Shown: positions 6,795-12,886 of the stretch, one piece after another
Layout of the letters: each line of letters starts with the position of its first letter
Position numbering within the stretch: position 1 is the stretch's first letter
NCBI GenBank assembly: GCA_042093455.1
Contig: JBELEU010000044.1
Span: forward strand, 1-12,886
DNA: 12,886 nucleotides
Direction: 5' to 3'
From: GCA-2723085 sp042093455
GTDB lineage: Bacteria; Bacteroidota; Bacteroidia; Flavobacteriales_D; Parvicellaceae
The notes under the pieces: model-generated
The model's database searches: none
What the model was told of the DNA's origin: nothing
The model's input: only the letters and a program-made list of their open reading frames with translations
Translations under genes and position numbers: made by a program

Positions 6795-7655
6795 ATGGTG
6801 AGTATAAAGTATTTTAATAGCGAGTACAATAATATTTCTGACAAGCAATATGCAGATGAAAAATTTCGTCTTCAAGTTGAGCTTTTGAAACTACATGAAT
6901 GGGTCATAAAAAAGAACAAAAGGGTTGCTATTGTTTTGGAAGGAAGAGATGCAGCAGGTAAAGGTTCAACCATTAAAAGGTTCATTGAGCATTTAATGAC
7001 AAAACATTTTAGAGTTTATGAGTTAGGAGCACCGTCTGATAAAGAAAATAGAAGTTGGTTCAATACTCATGAAAAAGCCTTGCCAAAAAAAGGTGAAATT
7101 GTTTTTTTTGATAGGTCATGGTACTCAAGAGCAATGATTCAACCTACAATGGGTTATTGTTCAAAAAATCAATATAAATATTTCATCAATCATGTAAATA
7201 AGTGGGAAGAAGATTTGATTGATAATGGTTTAATTTTAATCAAATTTTATTTATCTGTAAATAAACCTACTCAAAAAATGCGTTTTCATTTACGTGAAAA
7301 ACACAAATTAAAATATTGGAAATTGTCACAAAACGATTTAGAAACATTAAAGAAGTGGGAAGAGTATACTTTTTATAAAAATCAAATGTTTGACAAAACA
7401 TCTAACAAAAAATCTCCATGGATAATTATTAACTCAAATAATAAAATGGTAGCTCGTTTAAATGCCATGAGATATGTGTTGAATTCTATTAAATACGAAG
7501 GTAAAGTTGAACTTAAAAATGTAGATTGGTTGATCGATATGAAAAGTAGATCCCTAAAACTTTTTGGTGTTTCATTTAATGAATTGACTAACGATCAATA
7601 TGCTTTGTTGAGTAAATTAAAACAGTTGGAAACCACTAAAAACATTCAATTGTAG
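6795..7655 (+). CDS. ppk2: Polyphosphate kinase 2 family protein (class I type)
   Basis: PPK2 enzymes transfer phosphate between inorganic polyphosphate and nucleotides, usually making NTP from NDP (class I). The protein has 286 residues. Walker A is GRDAAGKGS (50-58), the central LGAPSDKENRSWF block is at 78-89, Walker B is FFDRSWYSRA (104-113, D106), and the lid region contains KLKYWKLSQNDLE (171-183). The third position of the lid block and the single-domain length point to class I rather than the tandem AMP-specific class II. WKLS is well kept, whereas SWYSRAMIQ differs from the more usual SWYNRAGVE, so specificity is uncertain. About 50 residues after the core (235-286) form a lysine-rich tail not needed for the fold. 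A Nudix hydrolase follows on the same strand after 131 bp. The start ATG GTG gives a normal N-terminal length. Confidence 0.9.
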   Translation: MVSIKYFNSEYNNISDKQYADEKFRLQVELLKLHEWVIKKNKRVAIVLEGRDAAGKGSTIKRFIEHLMTKHFRVYELGAPSDKENRSWFNTHEKALPKKGEIVFFDRSWYSRAMIQPTMGYCSKNQYKYFINHVNKWEEDLIDNGLILIKFYLSVNKPTQKMRFHLREKHKLKYWKLSQNDLETLKKWEEYTFYKNQMFDKTSNKKSPWIIINSNNKMVARLNAMRYVLNSIKYEGKVELKNVDWLIDMKSRSLKLFGVSFNELTNDQYALLSKLKQLETTKNIQL

Positions 7656-7688
7656 TTTTCCTTTTATATGGAATTAATACGTTTTTTT

Positions 7689-7703
7689 TGTTGATTTTCA
7701 ACA
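7689..7703. repeat. Inverted repeat between ppk2 and the Nudix gene (first)
   Basis: TGTTGA-TTT-TCAACA is a perfect 6-bp inverted repeat with a 3-base centre, preceded by a run of eight T. It lies 33 bp after the ppk2 stop. It could be a weak hairpin or part of a regulatory site upstream of the Nudix gene. Confidence 0.4.
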
Positions 7704-7710
7704 TTTAACT

Positions 7711-7726
7711 GTGTATAGTGATACAC
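7711..7726. repeat. Inverted repeat between ppk2 and the Nudix gene (second)
   Basis: GTGTAT-AGTG-ATACAC is a perfect 6-bp inverted repeat with a 4-base spacer, only 7 bp after the first one and 60 bp before the Nudix start. The layout resembles an operator for a dimeric repressor, or the stem of a small RNA hairpin. There is no T tract after it, so it does not look like a terminator. Confidence 0.45.
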
Positions 7727-7786
7727 CTAAGAACATAAAATCACCCAATTAATCAACTATTTTCAAGTTGTAGCATTAGTTATAAC

Positions 7787-8209
7787 ATGAAAAGTAACCC
7801 ATTACGTGCGGGAAGTTTAGTTGTAAATAACAACAATGAAATATTGTTGATTTTTAGAAAAGGCATGTGGGATCTTCCAAAAGGGAAATTAGAGATTGAG
7901 GAGTCACCATCTTTAGGAGCTTTAAGAGAAACAGCAGAAGAAACAGGATTAAAGCTAAAAAAATTAAAAGTTAAATCTAAACTGACTACAACTTCACATC
8001 TTCTTAATGGAGAGGATGTGAAAACAAAATGGTTTTTAGTGAAATACAAAGGCTTTAAATACAAACTTATTCCACAAAAAAAAGAAGGTATAAAAGAATG
8101 TAAATGGGTGAGTGAAGACTTGCTTCTTTATTATATGCCCGTGCTGAGAAACTATGCAAAAGATGTATTTAATTTTTATTTCAGCACGGTAAAAACACAT
8201 CAATTATAA
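7787..8209 (+). CDS. Nudix hydrolase
   Basis: This is a 140-residue cytoplasmic hydrolase acting on nucleoside diphosphates linked to another group. The 23-residue Nudix box is complete at 33-55: G33, E39, then R47-E48, E51-E52 and G54, so the metal-binding and catalytic residues are present. The N-terminus (PLRAGSLVVNNNNEILLIFRKGMWDLPKGKLE) has the form seen in Nudix proteins that act on diadenosine polyphosphates or inositol polyphosphates, but substrate cannot be assigned. It lies 131 bp after ppk2 on the same strand with inverted repeats in the spacer, so it may have its own promoter. A 9-bp inverted repeat is embedded in its last 70 coding bases. Confidence 0.93.
   Translation: MKSNPLRAGSLVVNNNNEILLIFRKGMWDLPKGKLEIEESPSLGALRETAEETGLKLKKLKVKSKLTTTSHLLNGEDVKTKWFLVKYKGFKYKLIPQKKEGIKECKWVSEDLLLYYMPVLRNYAKDVFNFYFSTVKTHQL
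8139..8189. repeat. 9-bp inverted repeat in the 3' end of the Nudix gene
   Basis: CCGTGCTGA (8139-8147) and its exact complement TCAGCACGG (8181-8189) are 33 bases apart, both within coding sequence. The arms are GC-richer than their surroundings. In RNA this is a stem with a large loop just before the stop codon. Confidence 0.5.
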
Positions 8210-8230
8210 TATTAACTAAAATTATTTAAG

Positions 8231-8443
8231 ATGAACACAATACTTCAAATAAGCGATAAGCACCTTCATTGGTTGCAAACAGAAAATATGAATGAAACAG
8301 TTGGGTATGGAACACCATGTTACAGTACAACTAGAGCTTGCGTTATTGCATCCATGATTGGTTACAAAGGTAATTTTAAAGCATGCTTAAAAAAAGACGG
8401 CCACAAACCTATGTTTTTCATGAACGGGAGACTGGTTGCCTAA
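8231..8443 (+). CDS. Small hypothetical protein, 70 residues
   Basis: I do not recognise this protein. It has 70 residues and no signal peptide or membrane segment. Cysteines lie at 30, 37 and 52, and a glycine/methionine-rich C-terminal half includes KKDGHKPMFFMNGRL. It starts 21 bp after the Nudix stop, preceded by an A/T-rich stretch typical of start regions here, and no competing frame occupies the interval. Codon use looks like that of its neighbours. It may be co-transcribed with the Nudix gene. The PMFFMNGRLV ending could form a beta-hairpin, but no fold can be claimed. The evidence that it is a real gene is position, spacing and clean start/stop only. Confidence 0.5.
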   Translation: MNTILQISDKHLHWLQTENMNETVGYGTPCYSTTRACVIASMIGYKGNFKACLKKDGHKPMFFMNGRLVA

Positions 8444-8520
8444 TAATATATCTTTCACTTTTATGAGTTTAAATTTTAATGCATGAATATTTCTATGCGT
8501 TATTCCAATAGCTATTTTTT

Positions 8521-9855
8521 ATGATTACACAGAAGTATACTAAGTCTGTAGCAGTAAATATGGTTATTGCCAACATGATTGGTACAGGTATTTTTACAGC
8601 TATTGGCTACCAAGTGATGGATGGAGGCATTCCTGATGTGTTTTCAATTTTAATGATATGGATTATTGGAGGAGTTTTGTCGCTTTGTGGTGCTTTTGCA
8701 TACAGTGAAGTAGCAAGCGTTGTCAATAGGTCAGGAGGAGAATATTCCTTCTTGACGGATTTGTATCACCCTATTTTAGGTTTTTTAAGTGGATGGATTT
8801 CTCTGATTGTGGGTTTTTCTGCGGCAATAGCGGCTTTAGCTCTTGCTATTGGAGAGTATTTGTTGCCGTTATTAGGCGTTTCTAAAACGTTTGTGTTTTC
8901 AATAATTGGTATGGAATTGTCTATACAAAAGCTAGTTGCTTTAGGAGTTATTTTAATCGTTTCCTTGATTCATATGAAGGGAGTGAAAATTGGCGGTATT
9001 TTCCAAAATTACATAACCACCTTCAAATTGATTTTAATCTTAGCTATACTTATTGTTCCATTTGTTTTCATAGGCTATGAACCAAGTCATGTGAGTTTTA
9101 TGCCCAGCGAGAAAAGTATGGACACAATTTTCAGCATGTCTTTTGCTGGCTCGTTGGTTTGGGTAATGTTTTCTTATAGTGGGTGGAATGCTAGTAGTTA
9201 TATAATTGACGATTTAGATAACCCAAAGAAAAACCTCCCTTTTTCACTGATTGTTGGAACCGTTGTTGTTACCGTAATATATGTTTTGTTAAATTTTGTT
9301 TTCATGTATGTTGCCTCTTTCAATGAATTGGAAGGTCAATTGGATGTAGGGAATGTTGTAATGCAAAAAGTATTGGGATACAATAGTGCTCTTATTTTTA
9401 GCGGAGTTTTTTCTGTTGCTTTATTTTCAGGAGTTAGCGCCATGATGATTGCAGGGCCAAGAGTTGCTGAGCAAATAGGAAAAGATTATAACTTATTTAA
9501 AAAGCTTGGGACAAAAAATAGTAAAGGAAATCCTGTTTTAGCAATATTATTTCTTGCAATAGTGTCATGTTTTTTGGTTGTTTTTTCATCATTTAAAGAC
9601 ATGATTGAATACATAGGAATTACCTTGACTATTTTTTCCATTTTAACAGTGGGAGGTGTTTTTATTATAAGAACTAAAGGGTTAGTCAATAAGCTTGGGG
9701 TGAGGTGTTGGGGTTATCCAATTACACCAGCATTGTTTATAGCACTTTCTTTATGGATGTTGTTGTATTTTTTTAGTGAAGATCCAATTAAAATAATTTG
9801 GTGTTTATTAACACTTGTTCCTGGGTTCGTGATCTACTTTTTTTCTAAAAAATGA
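8521..9855 (+). CDS. APC family amino acid permease
   Basis: This is an integral inner-membrane transporter of 444 residues with about twelve hydrophobic segments, in the amino acid-polyamine-organocation superfamily. The unwound part of helix 1, GTGIF (21-25), which contacts the amino group of the substrate, is intact in MIGTGIFTAIG. It is followed by GGVLSLCGAFAYSEVA (helix 2) and SGGEYSFL, the signature seen in LAT-like and YjeH/SteT-like members. Substrate is probably an amino acid but cannot be named. Its stop overlaps the next start (ATGA), making it the first gene of a coupled unit with two secreted hydrolases. The ATG at 8521 is the first in frame and lies 77 bp after the small orphan gene. 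No clear promoter was found in that spacer. Confidence 0.9.
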   Translation: MITQKYTKSVAVNMVIANMIGTGIFTAIGYQVMDGGIPDVFSILMIWIIGGVLSLCGAFAYSEVASVVNRSGGEYSFLTDLYHPILGFLSGWISLIVGFSAAIAALALAIGEYLLPLLGVSKTFVFSIIGMELSIQKLVALGVILIVSLIHMKGVKIGGIFQNYITTFKLILILAILIVPFVFIGYEPSHVSFMPSEKSMDTIFSMSFAGSLVWVMFSYSGWNASSYIIDDLDNPKKNLPFSLIVGTVVVTVIYVLLNFVFMYVASFNELEGQLDVGNVVMQKVLGYNSALIFSGVFSVALFSGVSAMMIAGPRVAEQIGKDYNLFKKLGTKNSKGNPVLAILFLAIVSCFLVVFSSFKDMIEYIGITLTIFSILTVGGVFIIRTKGLVNKLGVRCWGYPITPALFIALSLWMLLYFFSEDPIKIIWCLLTLVPGFVIYFFSKK

Positions 9856-11102
9856 GAGTTAAGTTCGTATTAATTGTTTTATTATTTAAGACTACGTATT
9901 CTCAACAAAATTCAATTGAATTAAGTCAAAATGTGCTGTCCTTTATTCAAGGAAAAGATTCTTTAGTAGATGAGGTCTTCAATAATCAAGACAAGTTTAA
10001 ACTCCAAATCATTTACGGTCAAACCAATCGTATTTCAAATGATTCGGTTGAGGTTTTAAATGCTAAGCTTTCTAAGTTCAATGCTTATTTCTATCCAGCT
10101 AGTGCAATTAAATTGCCTTGTGCAATACTAGCATTAGAAAAATTAAATGAATTAAGTATTCCTCCGTTACATTATTTTAGAATAGGTGATGAATTCTTTT
10201 GTGGAAACATGTCGCATGTTATCAACTCCAATAAAAATAAATCATCTTATTTTGATGTGATTAAAATAATGTTGACTGTTAGTGACAATGCCGCCTACAA
10301 TAGTGTTTATGAGTTTTTAACACCTGCATACATTACCAATCAATTGATGGATAGAAATTTACAAAGCATAAATATTTACAGAAGATTTGCAGGATGCAGT
10401 GTAGCTGAAAACTTAAAAATAAACTCCATTAGTTTTTACAATACAAACGATAATTTTATAATTAAACAAGAGGCTTCTGTGTTAGGGTTGGCTGAAATGG
10501 CCGAAAAATACAAATACACCAATGCTAAATTAATAGGTGAGAACCACGAAGCAAACGCCACTATCCTTAATAAGCCTTATGATTTTAATTACAACATTGA
10601 GGCATCATTAACCGATTTGCATGAAGGGTTAGTAAGGTTGGTTTATCCAAATTCAACTCTCTCAGAACTCAGTTGGAAAATCAGTCCAAACGATAGGGAT
10701 TTCGTGTTGAAACATTTGGGTATGTATCCAAAAGAATTAAATATGCCAAAATACTCAGATACGTTGAAATACCCTGATAATTTATATAAGTACATAGCAC
10801 TTGGTGATGAAACTAACCTGTCAAATACCCATCTTAGAACGTTTAGTAAATTAGGGCTTTCGTATGGTTTTGTTACAGAAACAGCTTATGTCGTAGACTT
10901 CAAAGAAAACATTGATTTTTTTCTATCTATTAGCATGTATGTCAATGAAAATAAAACAGTAAATGACAATCACTATGAATACGAAACCGTTGCAAGACCT
11001 TTTTGTGCAAAACTGGGTGAGTTGCTCATTGAGTATGAAAAGTCAAAAAGAACAGAGCTAAGTAAAGATTTGTCTTATTTTAAAAACCTATTTACAAATT
11101 GA
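9852..11102 (+). CDS. Secreted class A beta-lactamase-like serine hydrolase
   Basis: The 416-residue protein starts with a signal peptide (MRVKFVLIVLLFKTTYS) and should act in the periplasm or outside. It has the penicillin-recognising serine hydrolase motifs in class A order. The nucleophile block SAIK is at 84-87 in YPASAIKLP, and SDN is at 144-146, exactly 60 residues on, as S70 to S130 in class A enzymes. KLG at 333-335, in FSKLGLSYGFVTETAYVVD, sits where KTG is expected. The general-base glutamate is not clear; E186 (AENLKIN) is the nearest candidate. Some 85 extra residues lie between SDN and the KLG block compared with class A. It probably belongs to the beta-lactamase2-type group, and drug resistance is not implied; a peptidase, esterase or scaffold role is equally possible. 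It overlaps the permease by 4 bp. Confidence 0.82.
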   Translation: MRVKFVLIVLLFKTTYSQQNSIELSQNVLSFIQGKDSLVDEVFNNQDKFKLQIIYGQTNRISNDSVEVLNAKLSKFNAYFYPASAIKLPCAILALEKLNELSIPPLHYFRIGDEFFCGNMSHVINSNKNKSSYFDVIKIMLTVSDNAAYNSVYEFLTPAYITNQLMDRNLQSINIYRRFAGCSVAENLKINSISFYNTNDNFIIKQEASVLGLAEMAEKYKYTNAKLIGENHEANATILNKPYDFNYNIEASLTDLHEGLVRLVYPNSTLSELSWKISPNDRDFVLKHLGMYPKELNMPKYSDTLKYPDNLYKYIALGDETNLSNTHLRTFSKLGLSYGFVTETAYVVDFKENIDFFLSISMYVNENKTVNDNHYEYETVARPFCAKLGELLIEYEKSKRTELSKDLSYFKNLFTN

Positions 11103-12001
11103 TGAGTAGGTTTAAGCTATTATTTATAATTGTTTTTGTAGTTTTTCTCAATGCTTGCAATACTGCTTCAAAAAGTTCGGTTGAAGACGAAACTTTAGCG
11201 AAATCATTTGTTGCAAAATCATCAGATATAAATAACATTAAGAACGATACTGCAATTGTTTTGTATTATAAAGGAACTCCTTTTGAAACCTTAATTAAAT
11301 CAATAGATGACTCTGTCTCTTACAAGGGAACTATACTAGCCCTTCACGGTTGGAATTTGTCTTACAACGATTGGTGCGATAGCACATCGCTTTGTGATAA
11401 AGCCAAAGCTATGGGTTATGTAGTTGTATTGCCTAATATGGGTAAAAGTGTTTATTCCAGTAGGTATTATCCTCAAACAAGAAAAGACTGGGCCATCTTT
11501 CCAACAAGACTGTGGTTTCAAGACACATTAATTACTCATTTACAGACGCAGTTTAATTTATTTTTAGCTGATAATAATAATTTTATACTTGGCTTATCTA
11601 CTGGTGGAAAAGGAGCTGCGCTTCTTGCTCTTGAAAATTCGGATTTATTTAAGGCTACAGCCGTATTGTCCGGTGATTTTGATCAGACCTACGATACTAC
11701 AAGCAGTTTTTATAAAGGGTTTTATGGTGCTTATTCAGCTCATAAAGAAAGATGGGAAGAGGCAGATAATGTGGTATACAGTATAAAAGATTATGTTGTT
11801 CCAACTTATCTTGGACATGGAAGGGATGACAATGTTGTTGACGTTCAAGAAACACAATTGTTTCACAAAATTTTGCTAAGTAACCATCCAAATAGTTCAG
11901 TTAAATTGCATATAGATACTACGGCAAAACACAATTACAAGTATTGGGATAGTGAAGTAGATGCAATACTTAATTTTTTTAATTCAACAGTAACTAAATA
12001 A
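11102..12001 (+). CDS. Alpha/beta-hydrolase lipoprotein (esterase-like)
   Basis: This is a 299-residue predicted lipoprotein with lipobox LNAC (16-19), lipidated at C19. The body has an alpha/beta-hydrolase layout. LALHGWNLSYNDW (79-91) carries the oxyanion-hole HG, the nucleophile elbow GLSTGG places S166, an acid lies in GRDDNVVD (D242/D243), and H277 (AKHNYKYW) completes the triad. The form recalls esterase D-like or carbohydrate esterase hydrolases; substrate unknown. The start is ATG at 11102, sharing one base with the preceding stop (TGATG). A TTG three bases earlier is also in frame but less likely. Placement straight after the serine hydrolase suggests both are made together and act outside the inner membrane. 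Confidence 0.85.
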   Translation: MSRFKLLFIIVFVVFLNACNTASKSSVEDETLAKSFVAKSSDINNIKNDTAIVLYYKGTPFETLIKSIDDSVSYKGTILALHGWNLSYNDWCDSTSLCDKAKAMGYVVVLPNMGKSVYSSRYYPQTRKDWAIFPTRLWFQDTLITHLQTQFNLFLADNNNFILGLSTGGKGAALLALENSDLFKATAVLSGDFDQTYDTTSSFYKGFYGAYSAHKERWEEADNVVYSIKDYVVPTYLGHGRDDNVVDVQETQLFHKILLSNHPNSSVKLHIDTTAKHNYKYWDSEVDAILNFFNSTVTK

Positions 12002-12006
12002 ATTTC

Positions 12007-12034
12007 TTCAACTTAAAATGTTGTTGTAGTTTCG
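12007..12034 (+). promoter_or_regulatory. Candidate promoter of the DUF6787-like gene
   Basis: TAGTTTCG (12027-12034) matches the TAnnTTTG box with one mismatch, and TTC (12007-12009) lies 17 bp before it where TTG is expected. The box is 21 bp before the gene start, a good spacing. The spacer follows the end of the hydrolase gene directly, so read-through cannot be excluded. Confidence 0.4.
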
Positions 12035-12055
12035 CAATTCATTTTCAGTATTGGT

Positions 12056-12361
12056 ATGCAAAAATTAAAAGACCGTTGGGGTATTGAATCCAATATTCAA
12101 GTAATATTAATCTTCATTGCTTTTGCAGTAAATGGTTCATTTGCTGCATGGGTAGCAAAGCCACTAACTGCATTTTTTGGGATATCTATTGATGTGATAA
12201 GTCCTTTGCTTTACTGGCCTTTGAGAATTATTTTGATTTTTATAGTATATCAATCAACTTTACCTCTTGTTGGATTTGTTTTTGGGCAATTTAAATTTTT
12301 CTGGAATTTTGAAAAGAAATTTTTATCTAGAGTTGGTCTTGGATTTCTTTTTAAAGATTAA
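12056..12361 (+). CDS. DUF6787-like small membrane protein
   Basis: This 101-residue protein has two predicted transmembrane segments, roughly 14-34 (IQVILIFIAFAVNGSFAAWV) and 52-74. The conserved ending FGQFKFFWNFEKKFLSRVGLGF and the start KLKDRWGIESN are those of the DUF6787 family, which I recall as widespread in Flavobacteriia and of unknown function. It is a useful taxonomic marker. It is encoded convergently to the pterin dehydratase gene, with 13 bp between their stops. Function unknown. Confidence 0.75.
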   Translation: MQKLKDRWGIESNIQVILIFIAFAVNGSFAAWVAKPLTAFFGISIDVISPLLYWPLRIILIFIVYQSTLPLVGFVFGQFKFFWNFEKKFLSRVGLGFLFKD

Positions 12362-12374
12362 TAATTCTATTGTA

Positions 12375-12608
12375 TCACTTTTGTAAAGTGTCTATTTCCT
12401 TAGCTAATTCATAATCAAGTTCAGTTACTGAATTGGTAGAATGTGTCCATAATTCGAGTTCTACCAAGTTATAGAGATTTGTAATTTTGGGGTGATGATT
12501 TAATTTTTCTGAAACACTCCCAACATTATTTATAAATTCTAAAGCTGAAGTAAAGTCATTAAAATTAAATGATTTCATTAGTTTGTTTTTAGATTTTGTC
12601 CAGTTCAT
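12375..12608 (-). CDS. Pterin-4a-carbinolamine dehydratase (4a-hydroxytetrahydrobiopterin dehydratase)
   Basis: This small cytoplasmic enzyme (77 residues) dehydrates 4a-hydroxytetrahydropterin, recycling the cofactor used by aromatic amino-acid hydroxylases. The active-site HHP is at 38-40 in EKLNHHPKITNLYN, and the second signature TH (55-56) is followed by VTELDYELAKEID. The usual GG after TH is replaced by STNS, so the loop is altered but the catalytic histidines H38, H39 and H56 remain. No phenylalanine hydroxylase is in the window. The ATG at 12606-12608 overlaps the stop of a degraded DUF2256 frame (ATGA), a mark of former translational coupling. Other members of this family sit in gene groups with photolyase/cryptochrome and DUF2256 genes in marine bacteria. 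Confidence 0.88.
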   Translation of the reverse strand: MNWTKSKNKLMKSFNFNDFTSALEFINNVGSVSEKLNHHPKITNLYNLVELELWTHSTNSVTELDYELAKEIDTLQK

Positions 12609-12727
12609 TTGTTTGTGTTTTTATTTGACTTGCACCTGTGACTGCAGTATTTAACTTCATTCCAGTTTTTCTCCCATTGAAAGGTTTTAAACATGATAAA
12701 CAAACCTTGTATGGAAGTGGTTTTTTT
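12605..12727 (-). pseudogene. Frame-shifted DUF2256 zinc-ribbon gene remnant
   Basis: On the minus strand one frame reads KKPLPYKVCLSCLKPF (C codons at 12700-12702 and 12691-12693). The neighbouring frame continues FQWEKNWNEVKYCSHRCKSNK to a TGA at 12605-12607 that overlaps the start of the pterin dehydratase gene. Together they match the short DUF2256 protein pattern CxxC...PF.W..KW...W..VKYCS.RC as I remember it. The switch occurs near base 12680, and four residues (the usual RKKW step) are missing at the junction. No ATG is found: the first frame runs back to a TAG at 12763-12765 without a usual start codon. Both zinc-binding Cys pairs are still encoded, so the decay seems recent. A sequencing or assembly error could explain the frameshift but not the four missing residues or the missing start. 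Confidence 0.72.
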
Positions 12728-12805
12728 AATTTTGAAGTTTTGGTTGAAATTAAAAAATTAATCTACATTAAGAGTTATGGTTTAATATTGATCTATTTTT
12801 GGTTT

Positions 12806-12886
12806 ATGAAAAGAAAAGATTTTTTAAAAAAATCCTTCACTTTTGGAGCTCTTAGTTTTTCAATGCCATTCATGCTTAGAGCGTCA
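12806..12886 (+). CDS. Start of an exported protein, cut by window end
   Basis: The frame MKRKDFLKKSFTFGALSFSM continues to the last base with 27 codons and no stop. The KRKDFLKKS segment followed by a hydrophobic stretch (FGALSFSMPFML) resembles the twin-arginine signal SRRxFLK of many Bacteroidota proteins, with K-R-K in place of the twin arginine. Whether export is by Tat or Sec, and what the mature protein is, cannot be told from this part. The region upstream (12609-12805) holds only the DUF2256 remnant on the other strand. Confidence 0.6.
   Translation, partial: MKRKDFLKKSFTFGALSFSMPFMLRAS

Noticed and set aside
7656..7689. TTCC...GGAA followed by eight T after ppk2 as an intrinsic terminator
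   Set aside because: Only a 4-bp stem, and the T run is 12 bases away from it; too weak to call.
9852..11102. True antibiotic-resistance beta-lactamase
   Set aside because: KTG is KLG, the class A glutamate is not evident and the protein is over 100 residues too long; resemblance is to the broad serine hydrolase group only.
12680..12684. Programmed -1 frameshift to express the DUF2256 protein
   Set aside because: No X-XXY-YYZ slippery heptamer in the right frame, four family residues are missing and no start codon exists, so mutation is the simpler reading.
12794..12801. TATTTTTG, an exact TAnnTTTG box, as promoter of the last gene
   Set aside because: It ends only 4 bases before the ATG at 12806, so the predicted transcript would start at or after the start codon; no suitable -33 element either.

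Overview
The window looks like chromosomal DNA from a marine-type flavobacterium (Bacteroidota, probably Flavobacteriales). The basis is a strongly AT-rich composition, start codons with no clear Shine-Dalgarno sequence, a TAnnTTTG-type promoter box ahead of metK, a gliding-motility type ABC ATPase (GldA), a DUF2490 outer-membrane protein, a DUF6787-like membrane protein, and a pterin dehydratase beside a DUF2256 remnant. No tRNA, rRNA, CRISPR array, insertion sequence or phage gene was seen.

Left part (1-5471) is housekeeping. The 3' nine-tenths of der (ribosome-assembly GTPase) runs rightward and ends at a hairpin terminator shared with leftward metK (S-adenosylmethionine synthetase). The metK leader carries what reads as a SAM-II riboswitch starting just downstream of a TAnnTTTG promoter box, so the product SAM probably represses its own synthesis. 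Upstream of metK on the same strand is gldA. A 26-bp dyad separates gldA from the divergent rsgA-dtd-MazG-like operon (ribosome maturation, D-aminoacyl-tRNA proofreading, nucleotide pyrophosphohydrolysis).

Middle part (5480-8443) is accessory. A leftward pair encodes a small lipoprotein and a DUF2490 beta-barrel protein. Rightward come a class I type polyphosphate kinase 2, a Nudix hydrolase and a 70-residue orphan. Several inverted repeats sit in the spacers and inside the Nudix gene.

Right part (8521-12001) is a tight three-gene unit with overlapping stop/start codons (ATGA, then TGATG). It holds an APC-type amino-acid permease, a secreted class A beta-lactamase-like serine hydrolase and an alpha/beta-hydrolase lipoprotein. 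The arrangement suggests a joint envelope function: two extracytoplasmic hydrolases and an importer.

The last kilobase has a DUF6787-like two-helix membrane protein, a convergent pterin-4a-carbinolamine dehydratase, and directly upstream of the latter a degraded DUF2256 zinc-ribbon gene (frame-shifted, start lost) not visible as an intact reading frame. The window ends 27 codons into a gene with a signal peptide.

The least ordinary items are the SAM-II leader of metK, the DUF2256 remnant whose stop overlaps the dehydratase start, and the coupled permease/serine hydrolase/esterase unit. No clearly new defence or mobile system is present.
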